A stretch of DNA of 5,864 nucleotides from Bdellovibrionales bacterium RBG_16_40_8 (GTDB taxonomy: Bacteria; Bdellovibrionota; Bdellovibrionia; Bdellovibrionales; UBA1609), in the NCBI GenBank assembly GCA_001769925.1, contig MEPT01000007.1, forward strand, positions 9,301 through 15,164. The letters are read 5' to 3'. A program made the translations under genes and the position numbers. Positions 1-5,288 of the stretch are shown piece by piece. Every line of letters starts with the position of its first letter. Position 1 is the first letter of the stretch. The notes below the pieces were generated by a model. It was not told where the DNA came from. It worked only from the letters and a program-made list of their open reading frames with translations, and searched no databases.

Positions 1-139
1 TGTCTTGAGCCAGCTCTAAATCACCCACGACTCTGTAAGCTAGTCGCAGCAAACACTTTTGATGCCTTAGAACTAGTTCTGAAAATGCCTTTACGTCGCC
101 TTTTTTCACTCTTTCGACTATCACATTATCTGCTTCCAT
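1..139 (-). CDS. ECF (RpoE-like) sigma factor, N-terminal part, cut by window edge
   Basis: Reading the complement down from position 139 gives 46 uninterrupted codons that run off the left edge. The peptide has the hallmarks of sigma-70 region 2.1/2.2 of ECF sigma factors: a GD-x-x-AF-x-EL stretch (residues 14-22), RHQ (25-27), LAYR (33-36) and GD-x-E-x-A-x-D (39-46). Such proteins replace the housekeeping sigma on RNA polymerase to direct a specific regulon, often for envelope stress. The start at 139 is preferred over an in-frame ATG at 157, because a GGGAGG ribosome-binding site at 150-155 overlaps the upstream ATG and lies 10 nt before the lower one. Regions 2.4 and 4 are outside the window, so the ECF subgroup and any anti-sigma partner cannot be judged. 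The gene follows an FHA-GGDEF cyclase gene on the same strand, separated by an intrinsic terminator. From memory, Bdellovibrio bd0743 has this position; orthology is inferred. Confidence 0.88.
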   Translation of the reverse strand, partial: MEADNVIVERVKKGDVKAFSELVLRHQKCLLRLAYRVVGDLELAQD

Positions 140-149
140 AGCCGCAAAA

Positions 150-155
150 CCTCCC
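150..155 (-). promoter_or_regulatory. Ribosome-binding site deciding the sigma-factor start
   Basis: The complement reads GGGAGG here, 10 nt before the ATG at 139. It is the strongest Shine-Dalgarno match in the window. It overlaps the alternative in-frame ATG at 157, so it could not serve that codon. This favours the start at 139. Confidence 0.6.
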
Positions 156-157
156 AT

Positions 158-322
158 AAGACTCGTCTTTGGTCTAAATCGGTTAATAATTTTTTTGCTT
201 TACTCAGAAACGCTCGGTGGCGCTAGCCCTGCCTATTACGTGAGCAAAGATGGGGCCAAGAGCTAAACATGTTTTGCTCAGATAAATGTTTAGTTATTGT
301 TACTTTGGTAAATTAATAAATA
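158..322. other. Non-coding stretch between the terminator and the sigma-factor gene
   Basis: No credible ORF is present on either strand. This should hold the promoter and 5' leader of the sigma-factor gene. I found no convincing -35/-10 pair of the housekeeping type, and no GAAC...TCTGA pair of the RpoE autoregulatory type at normal spacing, so the promoter is unassigned. The notable content is a pair of interleaved 8-bp inverted repeats between 241 and 293, listed separately. Confidence 0.6.
241..293. repeat. Two interleaved 8-bp inverted repeats upstream of the sigma-factor gene
   Basis: TGAGCAAA at 241-248 is matched by its exact reverse complement TTTGCTCA at 273-280. CTAAACAT at 263-270 is matched by ATGTTTAG at 286-293. 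The arms alternate as A-B-A'-B', so in RNA they could form either of two mutually exclusive hairpins or an H-type pseudoknot. In DNA they could be two overlapping operator sites. They lie 102-154 nt upstream of the sigma-factor start codon. The arms are exact; any function is inferred. Confidence 0.45.
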
Positions 323-360
323 TAAAAAAAAGCACCGGGACTTTGGCCAAGTGCCAAAAA
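323..360 (-). terminator. Rho-independent terminator after the FHA-GGDEF gene
   Basis: On the minus strand an interrupted stem (GCACTTGG paired with CCCGGTGC, one G-T wobble and one mismatch, arms at 347-354 and 332-339) with a 7-nt loop is followed directly by eight Ts (324-331). It sits about 17 nt past the FHA-GGDEF stop codon. On the plus strand only five As follow the stem, so it acts in the minus direction. It would end the signalling operon and insulate the sigma-factor gene. Confidence 0.8.
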
Positions 361-371
361 GAAACCACTAG

Positions 372-1331
372 CTATTTAAGCATTAACGAAACGCGATTGC
401 GCCCGCCAGTTTTTGCTGCATAAAGTGCCTTATCGGCGCGATTAAAAATATCACTCCAGCTTTTATCTTGTTCTTGAATTGTAGATATACCCACAGAAAT
501 AGTTAGCGGTAAATTTTTGCCTTCAAAATTAAATCGGTGCTCTTGAATGGTTCGCCTAATACGCTCACCAATGTCTTCGACCTGTCGAATAGGGCTTCCT
601 AATAGTAGCAAGCAAAACTCTTCACCACCATATCTAGCAAAATAGTCATTTCCGCGAATAAGACTTTCGCGCACAACACGCGTCAAATCTTTGAGAACAT
701 AATCCCCTGTTGGGTGCCCATAAGTATCATTAACTTGTTTAAAATGATCTATATCAAAAACAATTACACTAAGTGGTGTACCGAGCACTCGAGATTTATT
801 AAATACGTCTATGCCCTGGGCATTTAAGGCACCTCTATTATATATGCCTGTTAATGAATCGATAATTGCCTTATTAAATGTTTGGGCAACAGAAACTGTT
901 TCTATATTACCGCGCTCAAGAAACTTAAAAATAATGTTACCCGCCTTAATTTGATCATTGTTTTTCAACTTATAAGGCTTAAGTGGTGATATTAAAATAT
1001 TGTTAATAGCAGTTCGATTTGTAGATTCTAAGTCCATGATTGAAACCTCACCACTAGAAATCACGAGCTTAGCATGAGATTTACTAAGGCTTCTTTCAGC
1101 CACATGAATATAAGATGTTGGCGCGCGACCTATCACACAATCGGCAGTCTCAATTGCCCATTGCCTACCAACCTCATTTACAGGGCCTACCAACAGCACT
1201 AGACATGGCGGAGCTTCTCCCGCCTGCGCAATACGAACCTTAAAAGTGTCACTTTGTATAACACTTGTTTTATCGGTTACTTCTTCGCCCTTATTGTTTT
1301 CAACATCTGAATTTGTATTTTGTTCTTCCAT
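372..1331 (-). CDS. dgcB: FHA-GGDEF diguanylate cyclase, DgcB-like
   Basis: A cytosolic enzyme predicted to make cyclic di-GMP from two GTP, controlled by a phosphothreonine-binding domain. The order is: a polar acidic tail (1-35), an FHA domain (about 44-138) and a GGDEF domain (about 153-317). The FHA hallmarks are GR at 68-69, S83-x-x-H86 and STN at 103-105. The GGDEF domain has DSLTG at 158-162, a metal-binding Asp193 in FDIDHFK, guanine-binding Asn201 and Asp210, an active GGEEF signature at 235-239 and an RxxD inhibitory site (R226, D229), so activity with product inhibition is expected. There are no membrane segments. Bdellovibrio DgcB has the same architecture and is activated when its FHA domain binds its own phosphorylated N-terminal tail. 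Here Thr22 followed by Ile25 at +3 fits FHA preference. The ribosome-binding site is weak (AGAG, 4 nt before ATG). The gene may have its own promoter at 1352-1381. Orthology with bd0742 is inferred from architecture and the neighbouring sigma-factor gene. Confidence 0.95.
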   Translation of the reverse strand: MEEQNTNSDVENNKGEEVTDKTSVIQSDTFKVRIAQAGEAPPCLVLLVGPVNEVGRQWAIETADCVIGRAPTSYIHVAERSLSKSHAKLVISSGEVSIMDLESTNRTAINNILISPLKPYKLKNNDQIKAGNIIFKFLERGNIETVSVAQTFNKAIIDSLTGIYNRGALNAQGIDVFNKSRVLGTPLSVIVFDIDHFKQVNDTYGHPTGDYVLKDLTRVVRESLIRGNDYFARYGGEEFCLLLLGSPIRQVEDIGERIRRTIQEHRFNFEGKNLPLTISVGISTIQEQDKSWSDIFNRADKALYAAKTGGRNRVSLMLK

Positions 1332-1351
1332 ATAACTCTATCGTTTAAGCT

Positions 1352-1381
1352 ATCATATATTCTTATATTCTTATATCGCAA
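1352..1381 (-). promoter_or_regulatory. Candidate sigma70-type promoter for the FHA-GGDEF gene
   Basis: On the minus strand TTGCGA (1376-1381, 4 of 6 to the -35 consensus) is separated by 18 nt from TATGAT (1352-1357, 5 of 6 to the -10 consensus). Transcription would start near 1345, giving a leader of only about 14 nt. The -35 lies in the last codons of the phosphoesterase gene. The spacer is nearly filled by an 8-bp tandem repeat. This would let the FHA-GGDEF gene be expressed separately from the operon. AT-rich sequence produces such matches by chance, so confidence is modest. Confidence 0.35.
1357..1376. repeat. Short 8-bp tandem repeat, 2.5 copies
   Basis: ATTCTTAT occurs at 1359-1366 and again at 1367-1374, with matching AT on each side, giving about two and a half copies. 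It covers the stop codon of the phosphoesterase gene and the spacer of the candidate promoter. A change in copy number would alter the promoter spacing by 8 bp. Confidence 0.6.
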
Positions 1382-2450
1382 TGTCATCTTCAATCCGGTG
1401 ATAACCACGCCACTCTTTAAGTCGACTGCGTGGTCTTGTAGAGCCTTCGTCTGGGTATTCAATTAATACATAAGTAAGTTTTGTAATACGCCCCAGTGAC
1501 GACATATCTAAAGAGGTTACCTCAGTCCAGGTACCCGTGTTAAAATATTCTTTTTCGTTGGTAAACTGGCGGTATTGGTAGACATGAGTATGGCCAAAGA
1601 TAACAGTATGTATACGCTCTTCTTTTAGTATTCTTCTTGCCGCTTCACTAAGGTCAGGAAAAATAGTGCTTTCAAAAAATATTTTAATTAGTCTACGAAA
1701 CTCCCATGATCGCTTAGAGCCTTTTGCCATGACGCTCTTGATAAAATATTTTAATAGGTAATATACACTTTTTACCGTAAAAAGTGTGTCAAAGATAAGA
1801 CCCCACCTAATCATCGACTGAAACGGCCTTACCTTATCTATATGCGGCAGATGGTGCTTAAGTTTCATTACAAATTCGACAAAGAAAAATGACCCAAACG
1901 GCAAATTTAGTATAGGCTCTGGCAAATTCTTTTTCAAAAAAAACTTGCGTGGATCTGCACGATTCGAGGCTTCATGCATATTGCCATGCTCAATATGAAT
2001 ACCATCAAAATAGTAAACAATATTTTTATAGCGAACATTTGCTCCTATGGTTTCATTAAGAAAATTGCGTACAGATGGCCATAAAAGACCTTGATCGTGA
2101 TTGCCCACAATAAAAGTAACCTCATTGCCACCACGAACAAATTCACATAAGGCGCTAAAAAAAAGTGGATGCCCACGCACGATACGCTGTGTTTTAACCA
2201 GCGTTATACCTTCGGTAATAACTGTTAAATAATGACCTTTATAATCAGTTTGTAAGTAATTAAAAATATCGCCATTTAAAATTAACTCAACATGGCAATC
2301 CGCCCAAACTCCTGTTGTATAGTAATGCAAGAATTCTGAAAATCTATCATCAAAATAAAACTCTTCAAGTAAATTTAGGCGACCATCTTCAAGAAAACGG
2401 CCAGGCCCAAGATGCAAATCACTAATAACAAGTTTAATTCTCTTTTTCAT
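1371..2450 (-). CDS. Calcineurin-like metallophosphoesterase with a large insert
   Basis: A predicted dinuclear-metal phosphoesterase of the calcineurin-like/LpxH-like superfamily, 359 aa. All five metal-binding blocks are present (numbered from the ATG): SDLHLG with D11 and H13, GD at 60-61, GNHD at 116-119, H155 in EHGN, and GHTH at 286-289, followed by NTGTW at 304-308. LpxH itself is about 240 aa. The extra length is mainly an insert at about 160-265, rich in aromatic and basic residues with hydrophobic patches (for example GSFFFVEFV), suggesting a lid or membrane-contact surface. There is no signal peptide, so it is cytosolic or peripheral. The substrate is unknown: lipid pyrophosphate, nucleotide or another phosphodiester are all possible. 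The ATG at 2450 is preferred over a TTG one codon upstream because it forms a TGATG junction with the GGDEF gene, suggesting coupled translation. The gene carries a 23-nt palindrome at 1765-1787. Confidence 0.92.
   Translation of the reverse strand: MKKRIKLVISDLHLGPGRFLEDGRLNLLEEFYFDDRFSEFLHYYTTGVWADCHVELILNGDIFNYLQTDYKGHYLTVITEGITLVKTQRIVRGHPLFFSALCEFVRGGNEVTFIVGNHDQGLLWPSVRNFLNETIGANVRYKNIVYYFDGIHIEHGNMHEASNRADPRKFFLKKNLPEPILNLPFGSFFFVEFVMKLKHHLPHIDKVRPFQSMIRWGLIFDTLFTVKSVYYLLKYFIKSVMAKGSKRSWEFRRLIKIFFESTIFPDLSEAARRILKEERIHTVIFGHTHVYQYRQFTNEKEYFNTGTWTEVTSLDMSSLGRITKLTYVLIEYPDEGSTRPRSRLKEWRGYHRIEDDIAI
1765..1787. repeat. 23-nt near-perfect palindrome inside the phosphoesterase gene
   Basis: ACACTTTTTAC at 1765-1775 is followed, after one base (C1776), by its exact reverse complement GTAAAAAGTGT at 1777-1787. 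It encodes part of the insert of the metallophosphoesterase (DTLFTVKS region). No T-run follows, so it does not look like a terminator. Its form resembles a dimeric-regulator binding site. Confidence 0.6.
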
Positions 2451-3457
2451 CAACTAGCTACAAATACAATGTTACGACTTTTATTTTTACCGCAGTACAT
2501 CGCCTCATCAGCGATTTTAATTATATCTTTATATGTTTTCGCGTGATCCGGGTAGGTAGCTAACCCTATACTAAGAGTTAGTTTAATTTTCTCACCCTCT
2601 ATAAGAAAATCTGTACACTCAATAATAGTACGCAGCCTTTCTGCAACAAATTTGGCTTTTTCAGAGTCAGTTCGTGTCAACACAATTACGAATTCGTCTC
2701 CGCCGTAGCGAAAAGCATAGTCACTACGTCTTATATTTTCTTTTAGCGCTCTACCCATTTCGATCAGTAAACGTGACCCTACCCAGTGACCCCGCGTATC
2801 GTTGACTGATTTAAAATAGTCTATATCCATAAATAAAACTGCAAATTTACTATTATCCCTTTGGGCGCGATATATTTCACCCTCAATAACCGGGCCTAAA
2901 TATCTTTGATTATACAAAGCAGTTAGATCGTCAGTAAAGCAAAGCTTTTGTGCCTCCCAATGTTGAAGGCTAAAGCCTATATGTCGCGCCATAAACGAAA
3001 TATCGCGTGAGACATTCTCAATGGTTTTTTTAACTTTTTTATTACTAACTCCTAACAATAGAATGTATGCCATAGGCTTATGAGTTTTAATGTGACGTAT
3101 TGGCACAAGAACTTGTCCACTTTCGCCGATATCAATATATTGCGACATGTTACTAATTAACGAAAAATTTTTTACAAATTTAATGATGTCATTTTCTTCT
3201 ACAGGCATCGCTGATTGCAACTTCAAATGTCTATATATGGCCTGCTCTGTCTCATTTGCCCTTGCTGCATCGATAGGCTCGTGCAGGCGCTTAAACTCAT
3301 CAGCCACAACCCAAATTACATTTTCACACTGATAATGGCTTAAAAAAAATTGCAGTAGTTTCGGTATTATACATTCAAGATCTAAATCATCAAAATACTC
3401 TTTTAGATTTTTGCCTTGAAAACCAAATATTTTATGAACTGCTACTTTACTCCACAT
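2450..3457 (-). CDS. GGDEF diguanylate cyclase with GAF-like N-terminal domain
   Basis: A predicted cytosolic diguanylate cyclase of 335 aa. Residues 1 to about 165 form a mixed alpha/beta region resembling a GAF-type sensor (a strand at 46-52, and a VLVPI...MAYILLLG pair of strands at 116-136), with no transmembrane segments; this assignment is tentative. The GGDEF domain (about 172-334) begins with TDDLTALYN, has metal-binding D211 in MDIDYFK, guanine-binding N219, the canonical GGDEF at 252-256 and an RxxD inhibitory site (R243, D246). The position equivalent to PleD Asp344, the second guanine contact, is Ser228 (GHWVGS). I recall GS here in other deltaproteobacterial cyclases, so activity is still likely. 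The gene starts one base after the coiled-coil gene, with AAGG 9 nt before the ATG, and its TGA overlaps the phosphoesterase ATG by one base. The ligand sensed by the N-terminus is unknown. Confidence 0.93.
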   Translation of the reverse strand: MWSKVAVHKIFGFQGKNLKEYFDDLDLECIIPKLLQFFLSHYQCENVIWVVADEFKRLHEPIDAARANETEQAIYRHLKLQSAMPVEENDIIKFVKNFSLISNMSQYIDIGESGQVLVPIRHIKTHKPMAYILLLGVSNKKVKKTIENVSRDISFMARHIGFSLQHWEAQKLCFTDDLTALYNQRYLGPVIEGEIYRAQRDNSKFAVLFMDIDYFKSVNDTRGHWVGSRLLIEMGRALKENIRRSDYAFRYGGDEFVIVLTRTDSEKAKFVAERLRTIIECTDFLIEGEKIKLTLSIGLATYPDHAKTYKDIIKIADEAMYCGKNKSRNIVFVAS

Positions 3458-3458
3458 A

Positions 3459-4304
3459 CTACTTCGCCTTTTTTAGCAGATCCTGATCTTCTGCTCCACC
3501 CTCAAGAAGGCTTAATGCTAGCCGCAAGGCCTTAACTGTTCTACGTAAGCTTTCTTGCTTATCATTAATTTGACGATTGAGCTCTTGTCCTTTAATTCGA
3601 TAATTTTCAAGCTCGTTTGCTTTTTGATCTATTTGTCTTTTTAAATCTAAAATCATTTCATCTTTACTACGAATGACTGCCGCTGATTCCATTTTAATAA
3701 GTTCTAATCTATTTTCAAGCTCTCTTTCGCGAACTCTTATTTTTTGTAAATTAGTAGAAAGTCTTTTTTCAAATTCTAAAATCTTCATCTGCGTCTCTTT
3801 AAGCTCACGATCTTTAGCCTTCAATGAGTTTTCTATAATATCTTTTTCACTTTCAAGACGCTCTTTTATGTCGCCAAGTTTTCTAGATTTAAATTCGTTG
3901 TCAGCTTGCAACTCATCAGATCGCTGCCGAATGGTTTCTCCTGCTGCAGCCAGTTGCTCATTTTCGATCCTAAGCCTTTCTATTTCTTGCTCAAGTTCAA
4001 ATATTCGCTGCTGCGCTATGCGAATATTCTCAGATTGAATAAGTGCGGCCTCTGAATTTAGCGCCGACGATGACGTGCTCGGACGAAGTGCAAACCTTCC
4101 GCCTACTGAAGTACGCACCTTCGTTTCAGAAACACGTGCTGGCGGGCTTGTTTGCGGCGAAACACTGCTCTGAGATGTGACCTTCGACTCTACAAGCCCC
4201 AGAGTTTCTTCTGTATCTGGCGGCTTGATAGGCGTTGTCTTATCATCTCCTAAAAGATCACCAATGATTTCACTTTCGAAATCTTTATTTTTCTTCGCAT
4301 TCAT
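3459..4304 (-). CDS. Coiled-coil protein, function unknown
   Basis: A hydrophilic protein of 281 aa with two parts. Residues 1-80 are probably disordered, with an acidic IIGDLLGDD segment near the start and a Ser/Thr/Pro-rich stretch (about 40-80, containing GGRFALRPS at 68-76). Residues about 84-265 are a nearly continuous coiled coil dense in Glu, Lys, Arg and Leu, including IRVRERELENRLELIKMES (189-207) and INDKQESLRRTVKALRLAL (246-264). The tail is charged (EGGAEDQDLLKKAK). There is no signal peptide or membrane segment. I do not recognise a characterised homologue; I have an impression of a conserved uncharacterised family in Bdellovibrio-like bacteria. The ATG at 4304 is preferred over a TTG at 4328 because AAGAG lies 8 nt upstream of the ATG and nothing similar precedes the TTG. 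It ends one base before the GGDEF gene, so a scaffold or partner role in that signalling unit is plausible but inferred. Confidence 0.85.
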   Translation of the reverse strand: MNAKKNKDFESEIIGDLLGDDKTTPIKPPDTEETLGLVESKVTSQSSVSPQTSPPARVSETKVRTSVGGRFALRPSTSSSALNSEAALIQSENIRIAQQRIFELEQEIERLRIENEQLAAAGETIRQRSDELQADNEFKSRKLGDIKERLESEKDIIENSLKAKDRELKETQMKILEFEKRLSTNLQKIRVRERELENRLELIKMESAAVIRSKDEMILDLKRQIDQKANELENYRIKGQELNRQINDKQESLRRTVKALRLALSLLEGGAEDQDLLKKAK

Positions 4305-4366
4305 CCAGATAACTCTTCGGAACAACAAAGAAAGTGGTTAACTTGTTAAAATATTTTATTTCTCGA
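4305..4366 (-). promoter_or_regulatory. 62-nt gap before the coiled-coil gene with an AT palindrome
   Basis: This is the longest gap between rlmN and the phosphoesterase gene, so it is the natural place for the signalling operon's own promoter. It holds a perfect 12-bp palindrome TAAAATATTTTA (4347-4358) and a nearby GTTAAC (4337-4342). I could not find a convincing -35/-10 pair and no terminator is visible, so read-through from the kinase gene is also possible. Confidence 0.3.
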
Positions 4367-5287
4367 TCAGGACTTTGGTGAGGCAAAACTGACCACTTGC
4401 ATATATTCACTGATTCTTTTCTCTACCTTAGGCCAATCTAACTGAGTGAGTAGGCGTACACTAAAGTCTTGAACACAAAAGCTCGCAATAACTGCTCCAT
4501 GCACACATGCCTCTTGTTGCGCTCGAAAACTTTTCGGGTCGCCATTACGGCTAAGATAACCAAAAAAACCGCCAGCAAACGCGTCGCCAGCACCTGTCGG
4601 GTCAACTACCTGCGCCACGGGATATGCCGGAAGAACAAAATAACGGCCATGTGAATACATAAAAAAACCGTATTCACCGCGCTTCACAACCACACAATCA
4701 GGGCCAATCTCAGAAAGTTTTTTAACTGCAACAACGATATTATTTTCTTCGGCTAATTTTAATGCCTCTGACTCATTTAACAAAAAAATATCAACTTTTT
4801 TAAGCACGGCATTCAACTCATTTTTTTTTGAATTGATCCAATAGTTCATAGTATCTAGGCCAATCACTTTAGGTGAATTTACTTGCTGAAGCACACTCAT
4901 TTGTAAAGTCGGATCAATATTTGCTAGAAAAACATAATCAGACTGTTTATGCTTCTCAAGAAGCTTTGGATCAAAATCACGAAAAACATTAAGTTCAGTT
5001 TTTAAAGTTACCGCCTCATTAAGATCTTCGAGGTAACTACCGGACCAGCGAAATGTTTTACCATCTTCGACTTTTAGTCCAGAAAGGTTGACCTTTCTTG
5101 ATTGTAAAATCTGCAGATCTTCATCTCTATAGTCACGACCAACTACACCAACAACATTTACAGGAGAATATAACGAAGCCGCTAAAGAAAAGTAGTTAGC
5201 TGAGCCCCCTACTACGCTATCAACCTTGCCACTTGGTGTCTCAATTGTGTCATAACCCACGCTACCAACTACTAATATCTCTGCCAT
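4367..5287 (-). CDS. PfkB/ribokinase-family kinase, substrate unknown
   Basis: A cytosolic kinase of 306 aa that should transfer phosphate from ATP to a hydroxyl of a sugar or nucleoside. PfkB features include an N-terminal VVGSVGYDTIETP strand (6-18), the substrate-side GG motif in VVGGSANYF (25-33), NESE at 171-174 (the family NxxE magnesium/phosphate motif), and the C-terminal signature DPTGAGDAFAGGFF (229-242) with G232-A-G-D235 as anion hole and catalytic base. Length is normal for the family. It resembles a widely conserved subfamily with FRWSG, DLNEA, LNVF and FLANIDP segments, usually annotated only as PfkB carbohydrate kinase. Ribokinase, adenosine kinase or fructokinase activity cannot be separated from sequence alone. 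The ATG follows the rlmN stop by one base and has AGGGG 6 nt upstream (5294-5298), so the two genes are probably co-transcribed. An A9 run in the coding strand (4821-4829) encodes part of SKKN. Confidence 0.92.
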   Translation of the reverse strand: MAEILVVGSVGYDTIETPSGKVDSVVGGSANYFSLAASLYSPVNVVGVVGRDYRDEDLQILQSRKVNLSGLKVEDGKTFRWSGSYLEDLNEAVTLKTELNVFRDFDPKLLEKHKQSDYVFLANIDPTLQMSVLQQVNSPKVIGLDTMNYWINSKKNELNAVLKKVDIFLLNESEALKLAEENNIVVAVKKLSEIGPDCVVVKRGEYGFFMYSHGRYFVLPAYPVAQVVDPTGAGDAFAGGFFGYLSRNGDPKSFRAQQEACVHGAVIASFCVQDFSVRLLTQLDWPKVEKRISEYMQVVSFASPKS

Positions 5288-5288
5288 A

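Noticed and set aside
1277..1462. Minus-strand 61-codon ORF spanning the phosphoesterase/FHA-GGDEF junction
   Set aside because: It overlaps two well-supported genes in another frame and its product shows no domain.
3147..3332. Plus-strand 61-codon ORF inside the GAF-like GGDEF gene
   Set aside because: Antisense to a clear coding region, with no ribosome-binding site or homology.
3455..3461. Identical TAG-T-ATG junctions at the coiled-coil/GGDEF and rlmN/kinase boundaries (the latter at 5285-5291)
   Set aside because: The shared seven bases are mostly the stop and start codons themselves, so the match carries little information beyond tight gene packing.
3673..4038. Plus-strand ORF of 121 codons opposite the coiled-coil gene
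   Set aside because: Its Ser/Leu/Phe-rich product is the expected antisense reading of Glu/Lys/Leu-rich heptads. It has no ribosome-binding site and no recognisable domain.
4469..4654. Plus-strand 61-codon ORF inside the kinase gene
   Set aside because: Antisense to the conserved PfkB C-terminus; no independent support.
4821..4829. T9 run (A9 on the coding strand) in the kinase gene as a phase-variation tract
   Set aside because: The frame is intact, it encodes ordinary Lys codons, and A-runs of this size are common in AT-rich genomes.
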